DNA of 64,000 nucleotides from assembly GCA_030526265.1 (NCBI GenBank), contig JAUNDE010000006.1, positions 1-64,000 of the forward strand, given 5' to 3'. Below are positions 1-8,954 of the stretch, in pieces (the stretch's first letter is position 1; each line of letters opens with the position of its first letter). The position numbers and the translations under genes are program-made. The notes under the pieces were generated by a model that worked only from the letters and a program-made list of their open reading frames with translations, had not been told where the DNA came from and ran no database searches. Source of the DNA: Eubacteriales bacterium (GTDB taxonomy: Bacteria > Bacillota > Clostridia > Lachnospirales > Lachnospiraceae).

Positions 1-1485
1 TTTTCCAATGTGATCAACCGTGTGTCAGCAAAGCTGAGTATCTATATTAATAATGATATACAGGCAGATATTTTTGATAAGATTATTGATGCAGACTGGC
101 TGGAGATTAATAAGTACAGCAATGGTGATGTGCTGAATCGTTTTAACAGTGATGTGAGCACGGTCAGCAGTAATGCGATCAGCTGGCTTCCTACGATTGT
201 GATCGCAGTCTATAATTTTATCGCGACGTTTGTTGTCATCTGGCATTATGATAAGATTATGTCTCTGCTTGCTTTTGCAAGCGCACCGGTTATGCTTCTG
301 ATGTCTAAGTTTTTGATCAAAAAGCAGCGGGAGTATGCAAGAAAAGTCAAAGAGATGAATAGTAACATGATGACTTTTGAGGTGGAGACTTTTTATAATT
401 TTGATACGATCAAGTCTTTTGGAATATCTTCTTTATATGGAAAGAAGATGCGGGAATGGCAGAGAAAATACAAGGACGTCAGCCTGGAATACAATATGTT
501 TACGATCAAGACAGGAATTTTCATGTCAATCATGGGAATGATCGTGCAGTATGCGGCATTTGGCTATTGTTTGTTCCGGCTCTGGACGCATGATATTACG
601 TATGGAACGATGACATTGTTCTTGCAGCAGAGAGGCAACCTGAATTCTGCGTTTAATAATGTGATTTCGATTATTCCGAACTTTTTAAACAGTTCTATAT
701 CTGCACACCGTATCCGGGAACTGGCGCAGCTCCCGAAAGAAGTGCATATTGAGGCAAGCAGTGACCTGAAGGAATATGTGCAGGACGGTTTTGAAGTGGC
801 AATGAAAGATGTGGATTTTTCTTATGTAAAGGGCAATGGCGTTATAACGGATTCTGCATTTAAGGCGTGTCCGGGAGAAATTGTCGCGCTTGTGGGACCG
901 TCCGGAGAGGGGAAGACTACGATGATCCGCCTGATCCTGGGTCTGGTCCGTCCGGAAAGAGGGTCTGCATTTCTGAAGGCTTCTGATGGAAGAACAGTTG
1001 AAATGAACGCGGATACCAGATATCTCTTTGCCTATGTCCCTCAGGGGAATACAATTTTATCCGGAACGATTGCAGAGAATATGCGTATGGTAAAGGAAGA
1101 GGCGACGGATGAAGAGATTATTGAGGCGCTGAAAATCGCCTGCGCCTGGGATTTCGTAGAGCGTATGCCGGATACGATCAACAGTAATATCGGTGAGCGG
1201 GGCCGTGGCTTTTCGGAAGGACAGGCTCAGAGGATTGCAATCGCACGGGCGGTGCTTCGGGATGCTCCGATCCTTCTGCTGGATGAGGCCACGTCAGCAC
1301 TGGACGTTACAACCGAACGGCAAGTGCTGCGTAATATTATACAGCAGAGACCGAATAAGACCTGTATTGTTACGACTCATAGACCGAGTGTGCTCAATAT
1401 GTGTCAGAGAGTTTATCGTGTTATGCAGACCCATGTTACAGAGCTTAGTGAGGAAGAAGCAGGTAAGATGGCGATTGATTTTTAG
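1..1485 (+). CDS. ABC exporter, fused permease/ATPase (5' end outside window)
   Basis: The reading frame is open from base 1, so the N-terminus lies upstream. About 495 residues are visible: a membrane-spanning exporter domain in the first half, then an ATPase domain. Walker A (GPSGEGKTT) starts near visible residue 299, the signature motif is FSEGQ instead of LSGGQ near 404, Walker B is LLLDEATSALD near 426 and the H-loop is TTHRPS near 460. All nucleotide-binding motifs are present, so it should be an active half-transporter working as a dimer in the membrane. The substrate is not evident. It lies directly before the polysaccharide regulatory genes, so export of a glycan or peptide is possible but unproven. 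Confidence 0.9.
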   Translation, partial: FSNVINRVSAKLSIYINNDIQADIFDKIIDADWLEINKYSNGDVLNRFNSDVSTVSSNAISWLPTIVIAVYNFIATFVVIWHYDKIMSLLAFASAPVMLLMSKFLIKKQREYARKVKEMNSNMMTFEVETFYNFDTIKSFGISSLYGKKMREWQRKYKDVSLEYNMFTIKTGIFMSIMGMIVQYAAFGYCLFRLWTHDITYGTMTLFLQQRGNLNSAFNNVISIIPNFLNSSISAHRIRELAQLPKEVHIEASSDLKEYVQDGFEVAMKDVDFSYVKGNGVITDSAFKACPGEIVALVGPSGEGKTTMIRLILGLVRPERGSAFLKASDGRTVEMNADTRYLFAYVPQGNTILSGTIAENMRMVKEEATDEEIIEALKIACAWDFVERMPDTINSNIGERGRGFSEGQAQRIAIARAVLRDAPILLLDEATSALDVTTERQVLRNIIQQRPNKTCIVTTHRPSVLNMCQRVYRVMQTHVTELSEEEAGKMAIDF

Positions 1486-1492
1486 TTGAATG

Positions 1493-1520
1493 ACACAAAA
1501 GGATGTTTTTGTGTTATAAT
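1493..1520 (+). promoter_or_regulatory. Inverted repeat overlapping a TATAAT box before cpsB-like gene
   Basis: ACACAAAA (1493-1500) and TTTTGTGT (1507-1514) form an 8-bp inverted repeat with a 5-nt loop, and TATAAT follows at 1515-1520. No good -35 lies 16-18 bases upstream (GACACA at 17), so this may be an activator-dependent or operator-covered promoter, or a weak terminator of the ABC gene. Confidence 0.35.
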
Positions 1521-1552
1521 TACATATTATTGTGTTGGTAAAGGATAAAGAT

Positions 1553-2314
1553 ATGATAGATATACATACTCATATACTTCCGGGGATAGATGATGGTGCT
1601 GCGGATATTTATGATGCGCTGGAGATGGTCAGGATGTCTGCGGATTGCGGCGTTACCGCTATTGTGGCAACACCCCACTGCAACTTGCCGGATATGTATG
1701 ACAACTATTTTGACAGAGAGTATATCAGGGTCTTTCAGACCACTGCCGAATCTGTCCGCAAGGCCGGAATTGATATTAAGATCTGTCCGGGGATGGAGGC
1801 TTTTGGGACATATAATCTTCCGGAATTAATTGTGGACGGGAAGATCATGCCGCTGAATCAGAGCAGATATATTCTGCTGGAGTTTTCTTTTGATGAGAAT
1901 CCGGATTTTGCCTTTGATCTGCTTAGGAGGATCAAAGAAGTAGGGGCAAAGCCTGTGATCGCTCATGCAGAACGGTATGAATTTATTCAGGATAATCCGC
2001 AGATTGCCTATCTGTGGCGCAAAAAAGGCTACGTGGTTCAGGTGAATAAAGGCAGCTTTATGGGAAGATTCGGGAAGGAAGCAAGAAGAGCCGCATATCG
2101 AATGCTCAGTCATAATCTGATCTCTGTCATTGCCAGCGATGCCCACGGTCCGGAACGGAGGACACCGTATATGCTGGATGCGTATGAGAGGCTGGTTTCT
2201 GAGAGAAACCAGAAATATATTGATGTATTGTTTAAGCATAATCCGCTGAGGATCTGTGCTAACAAGCCATTATTGAAGCTGGAGCCGATTCCTTTTTCAC
2301 GGTATGAGTTATAA
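1553..2314 (+). CDS. CpsB/CapC-type PHP-family tyrosine-protein phosphatase
   Basis: A 253-residue PHP-domain protein. It shows the metal-binding motifs of the family in order: DIHTH at the N-terminus, ATPH, then AHAERY and SDAHG. CpsB-type enzymes are manganese-dependent phosphatases that remove phosphate from the tyrosine tail of the capsule kinase CpsD, which fits the two BY-kinases downstream. The open frame begins at a GTG at 1532, but the ATG at 1553 is preferred because AAAGGA lies about 8 bases upstream and because the family starts at the M-I-D-I-H-T-H block. Probably co-transcribed with the next gene (15-base gap). Confidence 0.88.
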   Translation: MIDIHTHILPGIDDGAADIYDALEMVRMSADCGVTAIVATPHCNLPDMYDNYFDREYIRVFQTTAESVRKAGIDIKICPGMEAFGTYNLPELIVDGKIMPLNQSRYILLEFSFDENPDFAFDLLRRIKEVGAKPVIAHAERYEFIQDNPQIAYLWRKKGYVVQVNKGSFMGRFGKEARRAAYRMLSHNLISVIASDAHGPERRTPYMLDAYERLVSERNQKYIDVLFKHNPLRICANKPLLKLEPIPFSRYEL

Positions 2315-2329
2315 TGAAGGAGTAATAAT

Positions 2330-3217
2330 ATGGTAAAACTGAAAAAGATCATATGTATAGTGTTCGTGCTGACATGTATAGTGTTCGGAGGCTATATGAT
2401 AAAGAGTAAAATGGCAAAAGATCATACTCCGCCGGAGATAACCTGTACGGAGGAGACCATTTCTGTTAGTGTAGAAGATGGTGAATCTGCACTGATGGAA
2501 GGAATTACTGCCACCGATAATCGGGACGGTGATATCACAAAGTCTGTGAGAGTTGCTTCCATGTCGCATTTTATCAATGGAAAAAGGACTGTGGAGTATG
2601 TGGTCTTTGATAAGGCGAATCATATTGGAACGCTGAAAAGAACAGTAGAGTATACGGACTATACATCTCCGAAGATCCACATGTCCAGACCGCTTAGATA
2701 TTCGCTTTCCGAAACAAAGAATGTGAATCTGTCTGAGAATCTGTCTGCGGAAGACTGCCTGGATGGGGATCTGACGAATCAGATCAGGACGATTCTGGAT
2801 GACAGCTATTACAGTGGTTCTGCGGGAGCATTTCCGGTTACTCTTCAGGTAAGTAACAGTGCGGGAGATGTATGTAGTGTACAGGTAGAGCTGACGCTCA
2901 CAGATAATGAGGACCGCACTGAGAGCAGAAAACAATATCCGCTTTTGTCTGATTATATTGCATATACGACAGTGAACAATCCGATCGATCCGGGAAGTTA
3001 TCTGATCGGCCTGGAGCAGAATGGAAGCGAATATACATATGAAGCGGATGGAGAGATGCTGGCAGGTACGAGAGAGGCTATTGGAATTAATTCAAAAGTA
3101 GATTATTCGACTCCGGGGGTGTATCCGGTGGAATATACCTATAGCGCAGACGGAGTGATTACGGCAGTTACCAAATTGTATGTAGTTGTGGAGGGAGAAC
3201 AGGATGGAGAGGAATAG
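2330..3217 (+). CDS. Membrane-anchored surface protein with DUF5011/Ig-like repeats
   Basis: A 295-residue protein with one N-terminal membrane segment (about residues 5-24) and no lipobox, so it is probably anchored with its body outside. Two Ig-like modules are visible, each starting after a P-P-E-I or S-P-K-I strand and carrying the family hallmark D-G-D-(I/L)-T (DGDITKSV, DGDLTNQI). A third C-terminal region has the usual ending STPGVYPVEYTY. Such beta-sandwich domains mediate adhesion or protein contacts. It overlaps the next gene by 14 bases and sits between phosphatase and kinase, so it probably works with the polysaccharide assembly machinery. Exact role unknown. Confidence 0.75.
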   Translation: MVKLKKIICIVFVLTCIVFGGYMIKSKMAKDHTPPEITCTEETISVSVEDGESALMEGITATDNRDGDITKSVRVASMSHFINGKRTVEYVVFDKANHIGTLKRTVEYTDYTSPKIHMSRPLRYSLSETKNVNLSENLSAEDCLDGDLTNQIRTILDDSYYSGSAGAFPVTLQVSNSAGDVCSVQVELTLTDNEDRTESRKQYPLLSDYIAYTTVNNPIDPGSYLIGLEQNGSEYTYEADGEMLAGTREAIGINSKVDYSTPGVYPVEYTYSADGVITAVTKLYVVVEGEQDGEE

Positions 3218-4640
3218 AGAAGAGACACCTATGCTGGCAGACAATGCGATTGATCCGTTCACTCTGGTGCATGATGTTCTGGTGAACTGGTTCTTTATTC
3301 TGCTGGGTGCTGTGGCTGCCGCCATGATTGCCTATGTAATGGTTAACGCGAGATATGTGCCGCAGTACACGACGAGTACTACATTTGTGGTAGGATCAAA
3401 AGAAGGAAATAACACTTATACAAATCTGAGTTCAGCGTATTCCATGGCGCAGACGTTCCAGAAGGTTCTGGAGAGTAACGTTATGGAGAAGACCATCTGT
3501 GAGCAGATGAATGTAGATGAGATCGATGCTGATATCAAAACAGAAGTTATGGAAGGGACAAATCTGCTGATGCTGAGTGTCACGGCTGATAATCCCAAAG
3601 ATGCGATCGATATCACTCATATTATTATGGATCATTATTCGGAGATAGCTATTTATACGGTGGGAGGAGCGGTCATGACGGTTCTGCAGGAGCCACAGAT
3701 TCCTTACTCACCGGATAATCCTTTGAATGTGCGGGATTCTGTAAAAAAGGCTTTCTGTATCGGAGCACTGCTTTGTGTGCTGCTTTTTGGGCTCCTGTCC
3801 TATATGCGCAATTCTGTAAAACAGGAGAATGAGATTGAGAAAAAGCTGGATGCCAGAAGTCTGGGCTCGATCAGCTATGAATTTAAATATAAGACACTGA
3901 AGGAATTAGTGCAGCATAAGAAACAGGCGGTGCTTGTTGACAATCCGGTGTCAGGATTTCCGTTTGTAGAGAGTTATAAGCGGGTGGCAGCTAAAATAGA
4001 ATATCAGATGGCAAAAGAGGACAGAAAGGTGCTTGCTGTAACGAGCGTGGCGGAGAATGAAGGGAAGTCAACAGTCGCGGCGAATCTGGCGATTACCTTT
4101 GCGAATCAGGGAAAGAAAGTAATTCTGATAGATGGTGACATCCGCAGGCCTTCTCAGTTTTTGATATTTGGGATTCGGGTTGAAGAGAAGAATGAGCTGG
4201 GAGAATTTCTAAAAGGAAATGGAGAGCTTAATGACATTTTGATGAAAAGTGAGCGGAAGCAGCTGTATCTCCTTGGGGGTAAAAACTGTTATTCTTCATC
4301 GACGGAGATACTTCAGACAGATAAACTTCCGAAGCTTTTACATGCATGCAGAAAGTTTGCAGATTATGTTATAATCGACACGCCGCCGGCGGGCATTCTC
4401 AGTGATGCACAGTTGTTTGCGCAGCATTCAGATGCGGTGCTTCTTGTCACAAGGCAGAACTATATGCTGGCTGAAGATATTAATGATATTCTGGATGAAT
4501 TTCGAAGTAATCATTCAAAGGTACTTGGCGTTGTACTGAATGGTGTCCGTAGTGTTTCCGGTATTGTGGACAGTTCATTAGGTGGACGTTATGGGAAATA
4601 CAGCCATTATGGCAATTATAGCAGGAGTAGAGGAAAATAA
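3204..4640 (+). CDS. Fused Wzz-type chain-length regulator and BY-kinase (CpsC-CpsD fusion), copy 1
   Basis: A 478-residue protein. The N-terminal half has two membrane segments (about 27-47 and 183-200) flanking an extracellular region, with a proline-containing stretch before the second segment, as in Wzz/CpsC proteins. The C-terminal half is a bacterial tyrosine kinase: Walker A with ENEGKST near residues 284-290, Walker A' (LIDGDIRRP), Walker B (YVIIDTPPAG) and a tail with four tyrosines (RYGKYSHYGNY). It should set polysaccharide chain length through cycles of tyrosine phosphorylation reversed by the PHP phosphatase at 1553. The ATG at 3204 is chosen because GGAGGGA lies upstream; an open GTG at 3186 has no such site. 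Confidence 0.9.
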   Translation: MERNREETPMLADNAIDPFTLVHDVLVNWFFILLGAVAAAMIAYVMVNARYVPQYTTSTTFVVGSKEGNNTYTNLSSAYSMAQTFQKVLESNVMEKTICEQMNVDEIDADIKTEVMEGTNLLMLSVTADNPKDAIDITHIIMDHYSEIAIYTVGGAVMTVLQEPQIPYSPDNPLNVRDSVKKAFCIGALLCVLLFGLLSYMRNSVKQENEIEKKLDARSLGSISYEFKYKTLKELVQHKKQAVLVDNPVSGFPFVESYKRVAAKIEYQMAKEDRKVLAVTSVAENEGKSTVAANLAITFANQGKKVILIDGDIRRPSQFLIFGIRVEEKNELGEFLKGNGELNDILMKSERKQLYLLGGKNCYSSSTEILQTDKLPKLLHACRKFADYVIIDTPPAGILSDAQLFAQHSDAVLLVTRQNYMLAEDINDILDEFRSNHSKVLGVVLNGVRSVSGIVDSSLGGRYGKYSHYGNYSRSRGK

Positions 4641-4645
4641 GGATT

Positions 4646-6136
4646 ATGGATGAGTATAGAGAAGAATCTGGAAGAAAATCACAGGATGGACCGGAAAAGA
4701 TAGATATTACAGGGCTTTTGCAGGATCTTTACCATGGGATCAGGAAGTTCTGGTGGCTTGTTATTATACTGACGGTGTTTTTTGCGGTAAAAAATTATTT
4801 TTCGGTTACTACGAGCTATGTTTCACAGTATGTGGCATCAGCTACCGTATCTGTTAACTCAGCAACCGGAAGCTCGGCGCAGGATATGGCACAGGTTTTT
4901 CCGTATATTATGACCAGTGGTGTGCTGGCGGAGGTTGTGTCAGAGGATCTTGGAGTAGAATCTCTTCCGGGAACGATCAGTGCGGAAGCTGACGAGGGAA
5001 CGAATCTTCTAACCATATCGGTATCGGCAGAAGATCCTCAGGTAGCGTATAATACGCTGATGTCGGTTCTGAAAAAATATCCTGAGGTCGCAGAATTTGT
5101 CGTGGGGGAAACGAGGCTTACAATTCTTGATGAGACAGGAATACCGTCAGACACACGGCGTGAGGAAGTATTTCGCGGATCATACAAACGGGGTGCACTT
5201 AAGGGAGCGATGATCGGAATGATGATTATCATGCTCTATGTGCTGACCAGAGGAACGGTGAAATCCAAAAAGAAGTTAAAGAAGCATCTGAATCTGAACG
5301 AGTGCGGGACGATACCATATATCCGTAAGAAGAAAAGGAAAAAGGAAACTTTCAATGATTCACTGAGTCTTTTGAATGACCGTATTTCTCAGGGATATTT
5401 GGAAGCCCTTCGAAAGATCAGGATTAAAGTAATGAATGAGATGGCTGAAAACGAATACAAAACACTTATGGTCACGAGTTCCGTGCCGGGAGAGGGTAAG
5501 ACGACTCTGGCGGCGAATCTTGCAATTTCGATTGCAAAGCAGGGAAAACGTGTAATTCTGCTGGATTGTGATTTGCGGAATCCATCGATTGCAGGAGTGA
5601 TGAATGAGAAGGGGAAATATCCGGGTATTGGTGCTGTACTTGGGAAAAAGGTGATGCTGAAGGATGCGATCGTGGATATTCCGCTTCCTTCAGGAAGTCT
5701 GAAGATTTTGTATGGGGGCGAAGATGATGAGAAGAATACGAAGCTTCTGGGAACCCGTACAATGGAGGAATTAATACATGCATTAAATGTACAGTTTGAT
5801 TTTGTGATTCTTGATACTGCTCCTTCCGGTATTCTGGCTGATGCACCTGTGTTGGCAAGATATGTGGATGCGGCGCTTTATGTGATTCGCTATGATTATG
5901 TGAAGATGCGTCATATTCTGGATGGTGTACAATCACTTGCCATGAGTGGAACTCATATTCTTGGATATGTGTTTAACGGAGATAATGCGAAATCAGGCAG
6001 CTATGGGTATGGTTATGGACGCTATGGATCCTATGGGAAATATGGACGTTATGGATCCTATAGTCATTATGGCTCTTACGGAAATAATCTCCAAAAGGGA
6101 AGTACAGATAAAGATGGACGTGTGATCAGGGAATAG
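4646..6136 (+). CDS. Fused Wzz-type chain-length regulator and BY-kinase (CpsC-CpsD fusion), copy 2
   Basis: A 496-residue paralogue of the preceding gene, 5 bases downstream. It has the same plan: membrane segment at about 35-51, extracellular region, second segment near 187-203, then the kinase with Walker A (PGEGKTT), Walker A' (LLDCDLRNP) and Walker B (FVILDTAPSG). Its C-terminus is unusually rich in Tyr-Gly pairs, with ten tyrosines in about 30 residues, followed by a charged end. The two copies differ clearly in sequence, so the duplication is not recent. Tyrosines of the tail are the expected autophosphorylation sites. Confidence 0.9.
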   Translation: MDEYREESGRKSQDGPEKIDITGLLQDLYHGIRKFWWLVIILTVFFAVKNYFSVTTSYVSQYVASATVSVNSATGSSAQDMAQVFPYIMTSGVLAEVVSEDLGVESLPGTISAEADEGTNLLTISVSAEDPQVAYNTLMSVLKKYPEVAEFVVGETRLTILDETGIPSDTRREEVFRGSYKRGALKGAMIGMMIIMLYVLTRGTVKSKKKLKKHLNLNECGTIPYIRKKKRKKETFNDSLSLLNDRISQGYLEALRKIRIKVMNEMAENEYKTLMVTSSVPGEGKTTLAANLAISIAKQGKRVILLDCDLRNPSIAGVMNEKGKYPGIGAVLGKKVMLKDAIVDIPLPSGSLKILYGGEDDEKNTKLLGTRTMEELIHALNVQFDFVILDTAPSGILADAPVLARYVDAALYVIRYDYVKMRHILDGVQSLAMSGTHILGYVFNGDNAKSGSYGYGYGRYGSYGKYGRYGSYSHYGSYGNNLQKGSTDKDGRVIRE

Positions 6137-6149
6137 GGAGGAACATCAG

Positions 6150-7088
6150 ATGAAGTTTTTGAAAAAGCACAGGGCATTAAAAATATTTCTTATTGTGATG
6201 CTTGCAGTTGTACTGGCACTTGTTGGACTTTATGCATTTATTATGCTTACCTTCTATAGAGGAAATGTAGATGTTGTATCTGCAGATAAAGTGGATCCAA
6301 AGGCAAAAGATGTGCAGATTGCAGAGCAGGATCCGAAAAGAGATGACGTCGTGAACATTCTTCTTGTTGGAACAGATACCAGAGATCCGAATTCGGATAT
6401 GGGGCGTTCTGACAGTATGATGCTTGTTTCTTTTAATGAGAAGCAGGGAAAGACTACAGCTGTTTCATTCCTGCGTGATTCGCTCGTCGATATCCCTGGA
6501 TATGGGAAAAGCAGGCTTGGACATACTTATGCGTATGGCGGTGTGGGTCTTACGATTAATACCCTGAATGAGACATATGATCTGGATATACAGAAATATA
6601 TAACGATTAATTTTGATAATCTGGTCAGTATCATTGATGAAATCGGCGGTGTTGAAGTGTATATTTCTCAGGAGGAAGCAGAGTACTACCGACAAACCGG
6701 CATGCCTGATATTTCGGAGGGAAATATGACGCTGACAGGATCGCAGGCACTTGCACATGCAAGAAATCGTACGCTTGGAAGTGACTTCGAGCGTACGAGA
6801 AGACAAAGAAGTGTCATTTATGGAATCTATCGTAAGATTCTGGCTGAAAAGGATCCATCAGCATTATTGCCGCTTATTAATTACAGTATGGAACATGTGA
6901 AGACAAACATGGGAGTAAATGAAATCTATAAGCTTGCAAAGCAGGTTCTTAGTGTAGACAATCTGAAGCTTCAGTCGGCAGCTATTCCGGCAGAAGGGAC
7001 TTATACGGAAGTGATGTATGATGGTATGGCTGTTCTGGAGATTGATTTTGATGCAAATAAGAAATTCCTTGATGAGATGATGTATTGA
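6150..7088 (+). CDS. LytR-CpsA-Psr (LCP) family glycopolymer transferase
   Basis: A 312-residue membrane protein with one N-terminal segment (about 12-33) and an extracellular LCP domain. Family motifs are visible: NILLVGTDTR, the SDSMMLVS strand, FLRDSLVDIP, and ARNRTLGSDFERTRRQ with the conserved arginines that bind the lipid pyrophosphate. LCP enzymes transfer lipid-linked wall polymers or capsule to peptidoglycan. The position after the two chain-length kinases, 13 bases downstream, indicates the attachment step of the same exopolysaccharide pathway. Confidence 0.92.
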   Translation: MKFLKKHRALKIFLIVMLAVVLALVGLYAFIMLTFYRGNVDVVSADKVDPKAKDVQIAEQDPKRDDVVNILLVGTDTRDPNSDMGRSDSMMLVSFNEKQGKTTAVSFLRDSLVDIPGYGKSRLGHTYAYGGVGLTINTLNETYDLDIQKYITINFDNLVSIIDEIGGVEVYISQEEAEYYRQTGMPDISEGNMTLTGSQALAHARNRTLGSDFERTRRQRSVIYGIYRKILAEKDPSALLPLINYSMEHVKTNMGVNEIYKLAKQVLSVDNLKLQSAAIPAEGTYTEVMYDGMAVLEIDFDANKKFLDEMMY

Positions 7089-7136
7089 TTAAAGATATCT
7101 TTTTAAGAATACCTTTCACGCGAATAGAAAAGGTAA

Positions 7137-7271
7137 GAAAGCTATGGACGAGTAGATATGGGTGCGATCATGGCAGCTCTTATCCTTGCGGTTATTCCGG
7201 TTATCGTCTTCTATCTGTCCTGTCAGAAACATATCATCAAGGGTGTTGCTGCAGGTGCTGTAAAAGGATAA
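7137..7271 (+). pseudogene. 3' remnant of a MalG-type sugar ABC permease
   Basis: After a TAA at 7134-7136 an open frame of 44 codons ends at TAA 7269-7271. Its end, with LAVIPVIVFYLSCQKHIIKG followed by a V-x-A-G-x-V-K-G tail, is the typical C-terminus of MalG/binding-protein-dependent sugar permeases. The rest of the gene (about 230 codons) is absent and no ribosome binding site precedes it. It lies 15 bases before malQ, where a malEFG-type operon would end. The remnant suggests a deletion that joined the polysaccharide locus to the end of a maltodextrin operon. Confidence 0.7.
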
Positions 7272-7286
7272 TTAAGGAGAGAAACT

Positions 7287-8780
7287 ATGAGAAGAAATGG
7301 AATGTTAATGCCTGTATCGTCTCTTCCGTCAAAGTATGGGATTGGCTGTTTTTCAAAAGAGGCATACGAATTTGTGGATATTCTGAGTCAGTCGGGACAG
7401 TCTCTGTGGCAGATTCTGCCGCTCGGACCTACCGGATACGGAGATTCCCCTTATCAGACATTTTCGACATTTGCAGGAAATCCATATTATATTGACCTGG
7501 AAGCGCTCATTGAAGATGGCTACATTACACTGGAAGAATGTGGGGCAGCAGATTTTGGAAATCAGGAAGATTGTGTAAACTATGAGAAAATATATCATGC
7601 ACGTTTCCTGATCCTGAAGCTGGCATATGACAGATTCAAAGAAAGCGGCGGACTCGAGGAAGCGGAGTATTATGCATTTAAAGAAAAGGAAGCAGGCTGG
7701 CTTGAAGATTATGCTCTGTATATGGCAGTAAAGAACCGTTTTCAGGGAAGAAGCTGGGATGAATGGGCAGAAGACATTCGTGTTCGACGACCTGAGGCTA
7801 TGGCATATTACAGGGAAGAGCTGAAGGATGAGGTTGAATTCTATAAATATCTGCAGTATCTGTTCTATACGCAGTGGATGGAGTTAAAATCCTATGCCAA
7901 TGAAAATGGTGTTCAGATTGTGGGAGATATCCCGATCTATGTGGCATTTGACAGTGCGGATACATGGGCGAATCCGGGGCTTTTCCAGCTTGATGAAGAA
8001 AATATTCCGACAGCAGTTGCCGGATGCCCGCCGGATGGCTTCTCCGCCACAGGACAGCTCTGGGGTAATCCTCTGTATCGGTGGGAGTATCACCGCCAGA
8101 CCGGTTTTGAGTGGTGGGTACAGCGCGTGGCACACTGCTTCAGGCTGTACGATATTGTGAGAATTGATCATTTCCGCGGATTTGATGAGTATTATTCGAT
8201 TCCGTACGGAGATAAGACAGCTGAGAATGGACACTGGGAAAAGGGACCAGGGATGGATCTTTTCCATACGATCCGCTGCAGGCTTGGAGACGTCCCGGTG
8301 ATCGCGGAGGATCTTGGTTTCCTTACAGACAGTGTGCGCAAGCTCCTGTCTGACAGCGGATATCCTGGCATGAAGGTGCTGCAGTTTGCGTTTGATTCCA
8401 GAGAGGACAGCGATTATCTTCCGCATAATTATGGCCGTAATTGCGTTGTCTATACAGGAACGCATGATAATGACACGATTCAGGGCTGGTATCAGGCGAT
8501 CACAGACGAAGATAAGGAGATGGCACAGACATATCTCAACAATCATTCTTCGGATGAGGAAGAGATCCACTGGGATTATATCTGTCTTGCCATGAGAAGT
8601 GTGGCAGATACATGCATCATCCCGGTGCAGGATTTTCTTGGGCTCGGTTCGGATGCGCGTATGAACACACCGTCTACACTCGGCGGTAACTGGGTATGGC
8701 GTATGAAAAACGGCGCGTTTACAGATGAGCTGATGGAAAAGATTCATGAGCTTACACGAGTGACCGCACGTCTTGTATAA
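7287..8780 (+). CDS. malQ: 4-alpha-glucanotransferase (amylomaltase, GH77)
   Basis: A 497-residue protein of normal family length. The start MRRNGMLMPVSSLPS, the RIDHFRGF motif with the nucleophile Asp, AEDLG with the acid/base Glu and GTHDNDT with the third carboxylate are all present. The enzyme transfers alpha-1,4-glucan segments between maltodextrins in the cytoplasm, releasing glucose. RBS AAGGAGAG lies before the ATG. The upstream permease remnant indicates that it once followed a maltodextrin ABC importer. A hairpin terminator follows at 8843. Confidence 0.96.
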   Translation: MRRNGMLMPVSSLPSKYGIGCFSKEAYEFVDILSQSGQSLWQILPLGPTGYGDSPYQTFSTFAGNPYYIDLEALIEDGYITLEECGAADFGNQEDCVNYEKIYHARFLILKLAYDRFKESGGLEEAEYYAFKEKEAGWLEDYALYMAVKNRFQGRSWDEWAEDIRVRRPEAMAYYREELKDEVEFYKYLQYLFYTQWMELKSYANENGVQIVGDIPIYVAFDSADTWANPGLFQLDEENIPTAVAGCPPDGFSATGQLWGNPLYRWEYHRQTGFEWWVQRVAHCFRLYDIVRIDHFRGFDEYYSIPYGDKTAENGHWEKGPGMDLFHTIRCRLGDVPVIAEDLGFLTDSVRKLLSDSGYPGMKVLQFAFDSREDSDYLPHNYGRNCVVYTGTHDNDTIQGWYQAITDEDKEMAQTYLNNHSSDEEEIHWDYICLAMRSVADTCIIPVQDFLGLGSDARMNTPSTLGGNWVWRMKNGAFTDELMEKIHELTRVTARLV

Positions 8781-8842
8781 TTGAATATCAGATTATGAAG
8801 ATACAGATGAGATAAAATATTTTCATTGCAATTCATATAGAA

Positions 8843-8888
8843 AGATCGGATGCAAAGCTGCATGTGCAGGGGAGCGTTCGGTCTTTTT
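8843..8888 (+). terminator. Terminator after malQ
   Basis: AGATCGGATGC (8843-8853) pairs with GCGTTCGGTCT (8874-8884) through 11 pairs including G-U pairs, with a smaller CTGCA/TGCAG hairpin in the loop, followed by five T (8884-8888). Confidence 0.75.
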
Positions 8889-8890
8889 AT

Positions 8891-8954
8891 GTTGCCATGC
8901 ATGCCAGTGGCAGGTTCTGTAGGTTACCATGTATGCCGGTGGCAGGTTCTGTGG
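8891..8954 (+). repeat. 32-bp imperfect tandem repeat, two copies
   Basis: Two adjacent 32-bp units (8891-8922 and 8923-8954) match at 28 positions and share the core GGCAGGTTCTGT. A six-base start of a third unit follows. They lie in the 377-base gap between malQ and cstA. Confidence 0.8.

Noticed and set aside
7085..7495. 136-residue ORF overlapping the LCP end and malQ start
   Set aside because: It runs through the permease remnant and the beginning of malQ in another frame, has a cysteine-rich nonsense composition and no ribosome binding site.
8891..8954. CRISPR-like repeats
   Set aside because: Only two imperfect units directly adjacent without spacers and without cas genes; annotated as a simple tandem repeat.
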